From Pseudomonadota bacterium (GTDB taxonomy: Bacteria; Pseudomonadota; Gammaproteobacteria; Burkholderiales; Burkholderiaceae_D): a stretch of 11,538 bases of DNA. Numbering within the stretch: the stretch's first letter is position 1; each line of letters starts with the position of its first letter. The notes beneath the pieces were generated by a model that saw only the letters and a list, made by a program, of their open reading frames with translations, was not told where the DNA came from and ran no database searches. The stretch lies in assembly GCA_023416415.1 (NCBI GenBank), contig JAEZHR010000342.1:1-11538 (forward strand), in the 5' to 3' direction. The translations under genes were made by a program, and so were the position numbers. Shown in pieces: positions 1-7,182 of the stretch.

Positions 1-381
1 ATCCAGACCGGCGACGCCACGTTCGAAGCGGCGCACGCAATGGTGCAGCAGATCGGCAAGACCCCGATCTCGGTGAAGAATGAGCCGGGCTTCGTGGTCA
101 ACCGCATCCTGGTGCCGATGATGAACGAAGCGATCTTCGTGCTGCAGGAGGGCCTGGCCACGGCCGAAGAAATCGATCAGGGCATGAAGCTGGGCTGCGG
201 CCATCCGATGGGCCCGCTCGCGCTGTGCGATCTGGTCGGGCTCGACACGCTGCTGTCGGTGCTCAACGTGTTCTACAACGATTTCAAGGATCCCAAGTAC
301 CGTCCGGCGCCCTTGCTGCAGGAGATGGTGGATGCCGGCTACCTCGGCCGCAAGAGCGGCCGCGGCTTCTATCAGTACTGA
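1..381 (+). CDS. 3-hydroxyacyl-CoA dehydrogenase (3-hydroxybutyryl-CoA dehydrogenase type), C-terminal part
   Basis: This is the last 126 codons of a gene whose start lies before the window; frame 1 is open from the first base to the TGA at 379-381. The product would oxidise an L-3-hydroxyacyl-CoA to the 3-oxoacyl-CoA with NAD+, the third step of beta-oxidation, in the cytoplasm. The visible part is the all-helical C-terminal domain of the family. It shows the signature PGFVVNRILVPMMNEA (about residues 30-45 of the fragment), then KLGCGHPMGPLALCDLVGLD, and the typical family ending AGYLGRKSGRGFYQY. The N-terminal NAD-binding domain is outside the window, so the catalytic His-Glu pair cannot be fully checked. 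The length and ending suit the single-function Hbd/PaaH type rather than a FadB fusion. A 298-bp gap with stem-loops separates it from the next gene, so it probably ends an upstream transcription unit, though its function matches the genes downstream. Confidence 0.93.
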   Translation: MQTGDATFEAAHAMVQQIGKTPISVKNEPGFVVNRILVPMMNEAIFVLQEGLATAEEIDQGMKLGCGHPMGPLALCDLVGLDTLLSVLNVFYNDFKDPKYRPAPLLQEMVDAGYLGRKSGRGFYQY

Positions 382-401
382 GCGACGCGCTCCTGGCGTC
401 G

Positions 402-429
402 CACCATGTCTGCTGTGCAGACAGTGGTG
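402..429 (+). other. Stem-loop after the dehydrogenase gene (possible terminator or binding site)
   Basis: GTCTGC (408-413) and GCAGAC (417-422) are perfect inverted repeats around a TGT loop. The stem extends by T407-A423 and, past a single bulged G424, by CACCA (402-406) with TGGTG (425-429), giving about 12 base pairs. It begins 20 bp after the upstream stop codon, where a terminator would be expected, but no T-run follows. It is therefore not a textbook intrinsic terminator. It could instead be a DNA-binding palindrome. Confidence 0.5.
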
Positions 430-433
430 GAGA

Positions 434-464
434 GCCGCTGTTCTTCCGGAAGACAGAAAGCGGC
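434..464 (+). promoter_or_regulatory. Perfect 12-bp palindrome inside a second imperfect inverted repeat; possible operator or activator site
   Basis: TCTTCCGGAAGA (442-453) is a perfect palindrome. Outer arms extend it with CTG (438-440) pairing CAG (454-456) past a bulged T, and GCCG (434-437) pairing CGGC (461-464) past four unpaired bases. The centre has no loop, so as RNA the innermost pairs must open; as DNA it has the two-fold symmetry of a dimeric regulator site. Its centre is about 85 bp upstream of the start point predicted from the sigma-54-like element at 507-522, within the usual range for enhancer-binding activators. No regulator gene is in the window and the assignment is inference. 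Confidence 0.35.
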
Positions 465-506
465 GCCACCACCCCTAAAACCCCATACCGACGCGCCTTT
501 CGCCGC

Positions 507-522
507 TGGCATCAAAAGTGCT
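507..522 (+). promoter_or_regulatory. Candidate sigma-54 (-24/-12) promoter for the acyl-CoA synthetase operon
   Basis: TGGCATCAAAAGTGCT resembles the RpoN consensus TGGCACG-N4-TTGCW. The near-invariant GG (508-509) and GC (520-521) are separated by exactly 10 bp, and TGGCA, the T before GC and the final T also match; three consensus positions differ (C to T, G to C, T to G). Transcription would begin near 533, leaving a leader of roughly 150 nt before the ATG at 680. I found no convincing sigma-70 -35/-10 pair in the same gap. One short match can arise by chance, so this is only a candidate. Confidence 0.35.
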
Positions 523-668
523 ATTGCCTGATTGCATGAAGCGGCGCGCGGCATGACGGAGTTGGCGAAAGCACGCGAAGCCAGGAAAACAGATTCAACG
601 GAGGACAGAGGCAGATGGACTGCGCATTCAATCAACCGGCTTGTCTGGCGACGGTCGACATTCAGCAC

Positions 669-673
669 GGAGG
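669..673 (+). promoter_or_regulatory. Ribosome binding site deciding the acyl-CoA synthetase start
   Basis: GGAGG lies 6 bp before the ATG at 680. It favours this start over the in-frame TTG 39 bp upstream at 641, which has no comparable site and would add a 13-residue Arg/Ser/His-rich extension unlike the family. Confidence 0.8.
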
Positions 674-679
674 CGCATC

Positions 680-2311
680 ATGTTGGGCTTGATGCAGGAA
701 AGGCAGCTGCTTTGCCATCACGTGATCGAGCATGCCGCGCGCCAGCATGGCGGTCGCCGGGTCGTCTCGCGCATCCATGACGGTTCGATCGCAGTATCCA
801 GCTATGCCCAGGTGCATGAGCGCGCGTTGCGCGTCTCGCAACGCCTGCTGGCCGAAGGCATTCAGCCGGGCGACCGCATCGGCACGCTTGCCTGGAGCAA
901 TACCAATCACCTCGAATGCTGGTTCGGCATTGCCGGCATCGGTGCCGTCTACCATCCGATCAACCCGCGCCTGTTCGCCGACCAGATCGCCTTCATCATC
1001 AATGATGCGAAGGACCGCATCCTGCTGGTGGACACAGCCTTTGTGGGTATCGTCGAAGGCCTGGCCGACCGTCTGCCTACCGTCGAGCGTTACGTGATTC
1101 TGGTTGACCGTGCCAGCATGCCGGCGACCACGCTGCCCAACGCCATCGCCTACGAAGACTGGATCGCCGAAGGACACCCGGGTTTTCGCTGGCCCGATCT
1201 CGACGAAAACACCGCTGCCAGCCTGGCCTACACCTCCGGAACCACCGGCCAGCCCAAGGGCGTGCTGTATTCGCACCGCTCTATCGTGCTGATGTCGCTG
1301 ATTGCCAACTCGCCCGACATGTACGGCTTCGGCAGCAACGATGTGGTGCTGCAGGTCGTGCCGATGTGCCACGCCAACGGCTGGACCTGGCCGTTCTCGG
1401 CACCGATGGCCGGCGCTTCGCTGGTGCTGCCGGGTGGTCAGCTCGACGGCGCCTCGCTGGCCGAGCTGCTCACCACCGAGCGCGTGACCTGCACCGGCGG
1501 CGTGCCCACGGTCTGGAAGGGTGTGCTCGACCACCTCGAAGCCAGGGGCGAGAGGCTTCAGCATCTCAAGCGCATCTACATCGGTGGCTCTCCTTGCCCG
1601 CGCTCGATGATCCATGCGTTCCAGGACCACGGCGTGGAAGTGCGCTCGGCCTTCGGTGCAACCGAAATGGGCCCGATGTCGGCGATCTGCACGCTGATGC
1701 CGGAGACGCGCGATCTGGAAGGCGAATCCATGATCGAACTGCGCCAGACCCAGGGCCGTCCGCCCTTCCTGGTCGAGTTCAAGATCTGCGACGAGGAAGG
1801 CAAGCGCCTGCCCTGGGACGGCCAGACATCCGGCCACCTGCGGGTGCGCGGCCCCTGCATCATCCAGGCCTACTACGGCAAGGAGCCCGGCAGCGCGCTC
1901 GACGACGAAGGCTACTTCGATACCGGCGACGTCGCCACCATCAATCCGCATGGTTACGTGCGCCTGACCGATCGCGCAAAGGATCTCGTGAAATCCGGCG
2001 GCGAGTGGATTTCCTCGGTCGATCTCGAAAATTTCGCCTGCGACCACCCCGGTGTGCGCGAAGCCGCCGTGATCGGCGCGCGCCATCCGAAGTGGGACGA
2101 ACGGCCGCTGCTGCTGGTGGTGCGCCGCGAGGGCAGCGAGGTCAGCAAGGAAGATGTCGTGAACTTCCTCTCGGACAAAGTGGCGCGCTGGTGGTTGCCG
2201 GACGACGTGGTCTTCGTCGAACAGCTGCCGCATACCGCGACCGGCAAGCTCGACAAGAAGGTGCTGCGCGCCCGCTACGCGGACCACCTCGTCGAAAAGA
2301 CGCAGGCCTGA
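680..2311 (+). CDS. AMP-forming acyl-CoA synthetase (medium/long-chain fatty-acid CoA ligase family)
   Basis: A 543-residue member of the acyl-adenylate-forming (ANL) superfamily. It would activate a carboxylic acid with ATP to an acyl-AMP and then to the CoA thioester, in the cytoplasm. The phosphate-binding loop YTSGTTGQPKG is at residues 184-194, the A5-type motif FGATEM at 325-330, the ATP-ribose motif GYFDTGD at 411-417, and the hinge DRAKDLVKSGGEW at 431-443. The C-terminal PHTATGKLDKK (517-527) supplies the catalytic Lys523. The stretch VPMCHANGW (227-235) and the LPGG that follows resemble AlkK-like medium-chain synthetases, while length and overall form also fit enzymes annotated as long-chain ligases, so chain length is open. 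The start is fixed by GGAGG 6 bp upstream. It is the first gene of the dense set; the FadH-like gene follows after 19 bp. Its place beside a transporter suggests it activates the imported acid. Confidence 0.92.
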   Translation: MLGLMQERQLLCHHVIEHAARQHGGRRVVSRIHDGSIAVSSYAQVHERALRVSQRLLAEGIQPGDRIGTLAWSNTNHLECWFGIAGIGAVYHPINPRLFADQIAFIINDAKDRILLVDTAFVGIVEGLADRLPTVERYVILVDRASMPATTLPNAIAYEDWIAEGHPGFRWPDLDENTAASLAYTSGTTGQPKGVLYSHRSIVLMSLIANSPDMYGFGSNDVVLQVVPMCHANGWTWPFSAPMAGASLVLPGGQLDGASLAELLTTERVTCTGGVPTVWKGVLDHLEARGERLQHLKRIYIGGSPCPRSMIHAFQDHGVEVRSAFGATEMGPMSAICTLMPETRDLEGESMIELRQTQGRPPFLVEFKICDEEGKRLPWDGQTSGHLRVRGPCIIQAYYGKEPGSALDDEGYFDTGDVATINPHGYVRLTDRAKDLVKSGGEWISSVDLENFACDHPGVREAAVIGARHPKWDERPLLLVVRREGSEVSKEDVVNFLSDKVARWWLPDDVVFVEQLPHTATGKLDKKVLRARYADHLVEKTQA

Positions 2312-2330
2312 AACACAGGAAGCAGAAACG

Positions 2331-4367
2331 ATGACTCAAGCAGCAAACAGCCCGTACCCGATCCTGCTCTCCCCGATCAAGGTGGGAGCGCACACCCTGC
2401 GCAACCGGGTGATCATGGGTTCGATCCACACCCGTCTGGAGAACGAGCCTGATTCGATCCGCCGCCTGGCGCTCTTCTACGCCGAACGCGCGCGCCACGA
2501 CGTCGGCCTGATCATCACCGGCGGCGTGTCGCCGAACTTCGCAGGGCGCGTGGAGGAAGGCGCGAGCGTGCTCGATTCCGAAGACAAGCTCGCGGAGCAC
2601 CGTCCGATTGTCGACGCCGTTCACGCCGCCGGCTCCAAGATCGTGATGCAGGTGCTGCACACCGGCATCTACGCCAAGCACCCGGAAATCTGCGGCCCGT
2701 GCTCGTCGCCATCGCCGATCAATCGCCGCGTGCCACGCGCGATGACGACCGAGGAAGTCGATCAGACCATTGACGACTTCGTCAATTGCGCGCTGCTGGC
2801 GCGCGAAGCCGGCTACGACGGCATTGAACTGATGGGCTCGGAAGGTTACCTGATCACCCAGTTCACCACGCCGCGCGCCAACCAGCGCACCGACAAGTGG
2901 GGCGGCTCCTTCGAGAACCGCATCCGCTTCCCGGTCGAGATCGTGCGCCGTACGCGCGAGCGCCTCGGTCCGGACTTTCTGATCATGTACCGCATTTCCG
3001 CGATCGACCTCGTCGAGGGCGGCCTGAGCGGCGAGGAAATCGATGCGCTGGCGCGCGCGGTGGAGGCGGCCGGCATCGATGTGCTCAACACCGGCGTGGG
3101 CTGGCACGAATCGACGGTGCCGACGATTGCCACTTCGGTGCCGCGTGCGGCCTTTGCCTTTGCCGCGGCACGCCTGAAAAAGGTCGTGCGTGTGCCGGTC
3201 GTGGCCTCGAACCGCATCAACACGCCGGGCGTGGCGGAAGAGATCCTGGAAAAAGGCGAGGCCGACCTGGTATCGATGGCGCGCCCCTTCCTGGCCGATC
3301 CGGAATTCGTGATCAAGGCCGCCACCGGCCGTACCGACGAAATCAATACCTGCATTGCCTGCAACCAGGCCTGCCTGGACCACATCTTCACTGACCGCCT
3401 TGCTACCTGCCTGGTGAATCCGAAGGCCTGTCATGAAGACGAGTTCGACGACACGCCTCCGGCCGTCAAGCAACGCGTCGCCGTCATCGGTGCCGGCCCG
3501 GCCGGCATGGCCTGCGCGGCGACCGCAGCCGAGCGCGGCCACAGCGTCGTGCTGTACGACGCCGGCGACGACATCGGCGGCCAGCTCAACGTGGCGCGCC
3601 GCATTCCGGGCAAGGAACAGGAGTTCGCCGAACTGATCCGCTACTTCCGCAAGCGCATCGAGCGCAGCGGCGTCGAACTGCGCCTGAACGAAGTGGCAAC
3701 GCCCGAAGCGCTGGCCGAGGCCGGTTTCGACTACGTGGTCGTGGCTACCGGCATTCGCCCGCGCTTGCCGGAACTGCCGGGCGCGGAGCATCCGAAGGTG
3801 GTCGGCTATCTCGACGTCATCCTCGGCCGCGTCAGTGTCGGGGAGCGCGTGGCCGTGATCGGCACCGGCGGCATCGGCCACGACGTGGCGGAGTTGCTGA
3901 CCGCGCCCAAGCAGGGCGTGCAGACGGTGGAAGAGTTTTTCACCGCCTGGGGTCTGGACCCCACGATTTCGACCCCCGGTGGCCTGGCCGAACCGGTGAT
4001 CGAAAAGCCGAAGCGCCAGGTGACGATGTTCCAGCGCAGTAATGTGCGCCCCGGCGCGCGCCTGGGCAAGAGCACCGGCTGGATCCACCGCAGCAAGCTC
4101 GTCAAGCGCGGCGTGCCGGTCATTTCCGGCGCCACCTACCACCGCATCGACGACGACGGCCTGCATTACAGCGTGGAAGGCCAGATGCACGTGCTGCCGG
4201 TCGACCACGTGGTCATGTGCGCCGGTCAGGATCCGGAGCGCTCGCTGGCTGACGCGCTGGCCGAAAGCGGCGTGCGTGTCGAACTGATCGGCGGTGCGCG
4301 CTTTGCATCCGAGCTCGATGCCAAGCGCGCCATCGACGAAGGAACGCGACTGGCCTACAGCCTCTAA
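2331..4367 (+). CDS. fadH: FadH-type 2,4-dienoyl-CoA reductase (FMN/FAD/[4Fe-4S] flavoprotein)
   Basis: A 678-residue protein, close to the roughly 670 residues of E. coli FadH, which reduces 2,4-dienoyl-CoA to 2-enoyl-CoA with NADPH so that polyunsaturated acyl chains can enter beta-oxidation. Residues 10-350 form an Old Yellow Enzyme-type TIM barrel. The catalytic Tyr (Y173 in GSEGYLI) and His (H259 in GVGWHE) of FadH are present. The cluster cysteines follow the pattern Cx2Cx3Cx11C at C341, C344, C348 and C360, with CIACNQACLD closely matching FadH. A FAD-binding Rossmann motif GAGPAG is at 387-392 and a second, pyridine-nucleotide motif GTGGIG at 511-516. The ending ELDAKRAIDEGTRLA is typical of the family. 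AGGAAG (2317-2322) sits 8 bp before the ATG. Related enzymes (trimethylamine dehydrogenase, other enoate reductases) share the architecture, but the paired Tyr/His favours a dienoyl-CoA substrate. The natural substrate could be a cyclic or branched dienoyl-CoA rather than a fatty one. Confidence 0.9.
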   Translation: MTQAANSPYPILLSPIKVGAHTLRNRVIMGSIHTRLENEPDSIRRLALFYAERARHDVGLIITGGVSPNFAGRVEEGASVLDSEDKLAEHRPIVDAVHAAGSKIVMQVLHTGIYAKHPEICGPCSSPSPINRRVPRAMTTEEVDQTIDDFVNCALLAREAGYDGIELMGSEGYLITQFTTPRANQRTDKWGGSFENRIRFPVEIVRRTRERLGPDFLIMYRISAIDLVEGGLSGEEIDALARAVEAAGIDVLNTGVGWHESTVPTIATSVPRAAFAFAAARLKKVVRVPVVASNRINTPGVAEEILEKGEADLVSMARPFLADPEFVIKAATGRTDEINTCIACNQACLDHIFTDRLATCLVNPKACHEDEFDDTPPAVKQRVAVIGAGPAGMACAATAAERGHSVVLYDAGDDIGGQLNVARRIPGKEQEFAELIRYFRKRIERSGVELRLNEVATPEALAEAGFDYVVVATGIRPRLPELPGAEHPKVVGYLDVILGRVSVGERVAVIGTGGIGHDVAELLTAPKQGVQTVEEFFTAWGLDPTISTPGGLAEPVIEKPKRQVTMFQRSNVRPGARLGKSTGWIHRSKLVKRGVPVISGATYHRIDDDGLHYSVEGQMHVLPVDHVVMCAGQDPERSLADALAESGVRVELIGGARFASELDAKRAIDEGTRLAYSL

Positions 4368-4382
4368 GTTGGAAATCCTGAA

Positions 4383-5219
4383 ATGAGAGACAACAACAGA
4401 CAATCGGGGAGACCTCTGCTGGAAGTGGACGGACTGTGCCTGCGCTTCGGTGGCATCGAAGCGCTGGCCAACGTGTCCTTTTCGGTGGAGCCGGGTTCGA
4501 TCACGGCCCTGATCGGCCCCAACGGCGCGGGCAAGACCTCGCTGTTCAACTGCATCTCGGGCTTCTACAAGCCCTTCGCCGGCGACATCCGCTTCCAGGG
4601 CAAGTCGATTGCGCAGACGCCGCCACCGCAGCGCGCCAGGATCGGCCTGGCGCGTTCGTTCCAGAACATCGCCTTGTTCCGTGGCATGACCGTGCTGGAG
4701 AACATCAAGCTCGGGCGCCATTCGCACATGCGCAGCAATCTGTTCGACGGCCTGCTGTACTGGGGCAAGTCGCGGCGCGAGGAAGAGGCGCTGAGCGCGG
4801 AGATCGACGAAAAGATCATCACCTTGCTCGACATTGCCCACATCCGCAACGAATCGGTGGCCAGTCTGCCGTACGGCCTGCAGAAGCGCGTCGAACTCGC
4901 GCGTGCGCTGGCCATGCGTCCGAAGGTGCTGCTGCTCGATGAGCCGGTGGCGGGCATGAACCGCGAGGAGAAGGGAGACATCGCGAAGTTCATTCTCAAG
5001 ATCCGCAAGGAATGGGATCTGACCGTGCTGATGGTCGAGCACGACATGGGCATGGTGATGGACATTTCGGATCACGTTGTCGTGCTCAGCTTCGGCAAGG
5101 TGATCGCACAGGGAAGGCCGGAGCAGGTGCAGAACGACCCCGAGGTGATCAGCGCCTATCTGGGGGCGGACGCGGCCGGACAGCTCGCGCCGAAGGCAGC
5201 AACGATGGAGGCAGTATGA
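4383..5219 (+). CDS. livG: Branched-chain-amino-acid-type ABC transporter ATP-binding protein LivG
   Basis: One of the two ATPases that power the HAAT-family importer encoded here, on the cytoplasmic face of the inner membrane (278 residues). Walker A GPNGAGKTS is at 45-53, Walker B VLLLDEP at 182-188, and the switch His is H220 in VEHDMGMV. The ABC signature reads LPYGLQKR (162-169) instead of LSGGQ; a YG-type signature is normal in LivG. The segment QNIALFRGMTVLENIKLG (94-111) and the VAGMN after Walker B are also LivG-like. About 12 residues at the N-terminus and an Ala-rich tail of about 15 extend beyond the usual core. The gene starts 15 bp after fadH with a weak site (GGAAA, 4371-4375). 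It ends in an ATGA overlap with livH, so the two are probably translationally coupled. The liv symbol denotes family membership; the neighbours point to an organic acid, not amino acids, as cargo. Confidence 0.93.
   Translation: MRDNNRQSGRPLLEVDGLCLRFGGIEALANVSFSVEPGSITALIGPNGAGKTSLFNCISGFYKPFAGDIRFQGKSIAQTPPPQRARIGLARSFQNIALFRGMTVLENIKLGRHSHMRSNLFDGLLYWGKSRREEEALSAEIDEKIITLLDIAHIRNESVASLPYGLQKRVELARALAMRPKVLLLDEPVAGMNREEKGDIAKFILKIRKEWDLTVLMVEHDMGMVMDISDHVVVLSFGKVIAQGRPEQVQNDPEVISAYLGADAAGQLAPKAATMEAV
5207..5219 (+). promoter_or_regulatory. livG/livH junction: internal ribosome binding site and ATGA start-stop overlap
   Basis: GGAGG (5207-5211) lies inside the last codons of livG, 4 bp before the livH ATG at 5216. 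That ATG overlaps the livG TGA (5217-5219). The arrangement decides the livH start and rejects a longer in-frame reading from 5012, whose first 68 codons would lie within livG. Confidence 0.8.
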
Positions 5220-6097
5220 TCGATTGGGTCTATGTGGGAGAAGTCGCCCTCGCGGGGCTGGGCTCCGGCGCGCTGATGGCGTTGACCGGACTGGCCTTCG
5301 TGCTCATCTACAAGGCGACTCGCGTCGTCAATCTGGCCATCGGCGAGACGCTGATGCTGGGCGCCTTTTTGTTCTTCGGCTTCACCTCGGGTCTGGGCCT
5401 TGCCGTCTGGCTGGCCATTCCGCTGGTGCTGCTGTGCGGCGGCGCCTTCGGCGCGCTGGTCGAGCGGATGGTGATTCGGCCAATGCTCGGCAGCAGCGGG
5501 CTTTCGGTCTTCATGGTGACCATCGGTCTCGGCTCGGTGCTGGTCGGCGTGGTTGAGCTGATCTGGGGCCTGGAACCTCAGAGCCTGATCAGCTTTATGC
5601 CAGAAACCCCGGTGTTCCTCGGCGAAGCCTATGTGTCGCCGAAGACCGCGATTGCCTTCGTCGTCGCTGCCCTGACCATCGGCGTCTTCCTGCTGGTGTT
5701 TCGCTTCTGGCGCGGCAGCCTGGCACTGCGTGCCACCGCCACCGATCCGGGCGCGGCCTATTCATGCGGCGTGAGCGTGCCCAGGGTCTACTCAATGTCC
5801 TGGGTGGTCGCCTGCGTGATCGCCTCCGGTGCCGGCATCCTGATCGGCGCCATCGGCGGCATTTCCTCGGCCATGGGCCTGTTCGGCCTGACCGTGTTGT
5901 CGGTGGTCATCATGGGCGGCCTTGATTCGATCCTCGGCGTGCTGCTGGCTGCCATGGTGGTCGGCCTGATCGAGTCCTTCGCCATCGCCTTCCTCGGAGG
6001 CGAATACAAGCTGGTGACGACTTTCTCCCTGCTGCTGCTGATGCTTCTGGTGCGTCCGCACGGGCTGCTCGGGTCCGCTGAAATCGATCGACTCTGA
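5216..6097 (+). CDS. livH: Branched-chain-amino-acid-type ABC transporter permease LivH
   Basis: A 293-residue inner-membrane permease, the usual size for LivH. It forms the translocation path together with LivM. About eight hydrophobic segments can be seen, roughly at residues 11-33, 40-57, 62-85, 95-118, 143-163, 194-215, 219-256 (probably two) and 265-280. The N-terminal part GSGALMALTGLAFVLIYKATRV and the following VNLAIGE closely match the LivH pattern in which the first helix leads to a conserved (N)xAxGe turn. The cytoplasmic coupling loop lies around 166-192 (RGSLALRATATDPGAAYSCGV), where ATPase contact is expected. The tail LLVRPHGLLG (277-286) is typical of the family. It is coupled to livG by the ATGA overlap and livM follows after 2 bp. 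Confidence 0.93.
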   Translation: MIDWVYVGEVALAGLGSGALMALTGLAFVLIYKATRVVNLAIGETLMLGAFLFFGFTSGLGLAVWLAIPLVLLCGGAFGALVERMVIRPMLGSSGLSVFMVTIGLGSVLVGVVELIWGLEPQSLISFMPETPVFLGEAYVSPKTAIAFVVAALTIGVFLLVFRFWRGSLALRATATDPGAAYSCGVSVPRVYSMSWVVACVIASGAGILIGAIGGISSAMGLFGLTVLSVVIMGGLDSILGVLLAAMVVGLIESFAIAFLGGEYKLVTTFSLLLLMLLVRPHGLLGSAEIDRL

Positions 6098-6099
6098 CT

Positions 6100-7158
6100 A
6101 TGCAAACACTTCAAACTTCCAACGGCGCGACTGCCACGCGCGCGCCGGCGACACCGGGCATGCGACGCAACGGCATTCTGCTTGGGCTGGCTGCATTCCT
6201 GGTCTTTCCGTTCATCTCCAGCGAGTACTGGCTGTACTGGGCCTGCCTGATCGCCATCAACGTCATCAGCGCCACCGGCCTGAACATCCTGGCCGGCTAC
6301 ACCGGGCTGGCCAGCCTGGGGCAGGCGGCCTTCATGGGCGTGGGTGCCTACACGGTGGCCCTGCTGGAAATGCATGCGGGCACGCCCTTTTTGCTCAACG
6401 TGCTCATCGCCGGTTTCGTGGCTGCTCTCATCGGTGCCGTGGTCGGCCTGCCCAGCTTGCGCGTCAAGGGCCTGTATCTGGCAATCGCGACCATTGCGGC
6501 TTCGATCATTCTCGAGTTCGTGTTTGCGAACTGGGAGTCGGTGACCAACGGCGTGCGCGGTCTGAACGTGACACCGGCCGCGCTGTTTGGCACCGAACTG
6601 ACGCGCCCTGAACATCTGTACTGGATCATCCTGCCAATCGCCGCGATCATGGTCACGGCCGCGGCCAATCTGTTCCGCACCCGTGTTGGCCGCGCCTTCA
6701 TCGCCATCCGCGACCGCGACATTTCGGCCGAAGTGCTCGGCATTCCGCTGTTGCGCTACAAGCTGATGAGCTTTGCACTGGCCTCGTTCTACGCCGGCGT
6801 GGCGGGCGGCCTATGGGCCTACTTCTTCCGCGTGGTGACGCCGGAAAGCTTCCCGATCGTCATGTCGATCTTCTTCCTGGCCGCGATCCTGGTCGGCGGC
6901 ATGGGCACGATCGCGGGCAGCATCATCGGTGCAGCCTTCATGACCATGGTGCCGGAGCTGCTGCGCCTGACCTTCAACATGATTGCTCCCGGCGACGCCA
7001 TGACCATCATTCCTGCCGTGCGCTCCATCGTGTTCGGCAGCCTCATCATCGGCTTTCTCCTGTTCGAACCACAGGGGCTGGTCGAAATCATTCCCCGCCT
7101 GCGCCGCATGCTGCGCGGGCGTAAAGGAAGAAACGGCAGCTCGTCTGCCATCAATTGA
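6100..7158 (+). CDS. livM: Branched-chain-amino-acid-type ABC transporter permease LivM
   Basis: The second inner-membrane permease of the importer, 352 residues as called. The family hallmark NILAGYTGLASLGQAAFMGVGAY occupies 62-84 (two adjacent pieces), and the EAA-like coupling loop with GRAFIAIRDRDISAEVLGI is at 197-215. FEPQGLVEIIPRLRRM near the end is also standard. About nine or ten hydrophobic segments are spread from residue 24 to 325. The first 20 residues are hydrophilic and rich in Ala and Thr. No clear ribosome binding site precedes the ATG, which lies 2 bp after the livH stop, so translation probably depends on coupling. An alternative start is Met21 at 6160, just before the first hydrophobic segment. 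livK follows after 24 bp. Confidence 0.92.
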   Translation: MQTLQTSNGATATRAPATPGMRRNGILLGLAAFLVFPFISSEYWLYWACLIAINVISATGLNILAGYTGLASLGQAAFMGVGAYTVALLEMHAGTPFLLNVLIAGFVAALIGAVVGLPSLRVKGLYLAIATIAASIILEFVFANWESVTNGVRGLNVTPAALFGTELTRPEHLYWIILPIAAIMVTAAANLFRTRVGRAFIAIRDRDISAEVLGIPLLRYKLMSFALASFYAGVAGGLWAYFFRVVTPESFPIVMSIFFLAAILVGGMGTIAGSIIGAAFMTMVPELLRLTFNMIAPGDAMTIIPAVRSIVFGSLIIGFLLFEPQGLVEIIPRLRRMLRGRKGRNGSSSAIN

Positions 7159-7182
7159 TCCACACCTGGACTGGAGACATCA

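Noticed and set aside
162..169. Possible defective ABC signature in LivG (LPYGLQKR, residue numbering of LivG)
   Set aside because: A YG-type signature in place of LSGGQ is usual in the LivG subfamily; Walker A, Walker B and the switch His are intact.
406..531. A 41-codon ORF (ATG at 406) in the gap after the dehydrogenase
   Set aside because: No ribosome binding site, it begins inside the stem-loop, and its composition has no protein-like features.
641..679. Longer acyl-CoA synthetase start at TTG 641
   Set aside because: The ATG at 680 has GGAGG at ideal spacing and gives a normal family N-terminus; the extension does not resemble the family.
532..780. An 82-codon frame (TTG at 532) overlapping the start of the acyl-CoA synthetase
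   Set aside because: No ribosome binding site; it runs out of frame into a confidently identified gene.
662..2287. A 541-codon minus-strand frame opposite the acyl-CoA synthetase
   Set aside because: Same shadow effect; no motifs, no ribosome binding site context, and the + strand gene carries all ANL motifs.
1366..2334. A 322-codon + strand frame within the acyl-CoA synthetase
   Set aside because: Out-of-frame, Arg-rich translation inside a gene whose own frame has all family motifs.
2142..5075. A 977-codon open frame on the minus strand spanning the ligase end, fadH and most of livG
   Set aside because: It is an antisense shadow of GC-rich coding sequence. The translation is low-complexity His/Arg/Ala/Asp-rich with no recognisable domain, and it crosses three well-supported genes.
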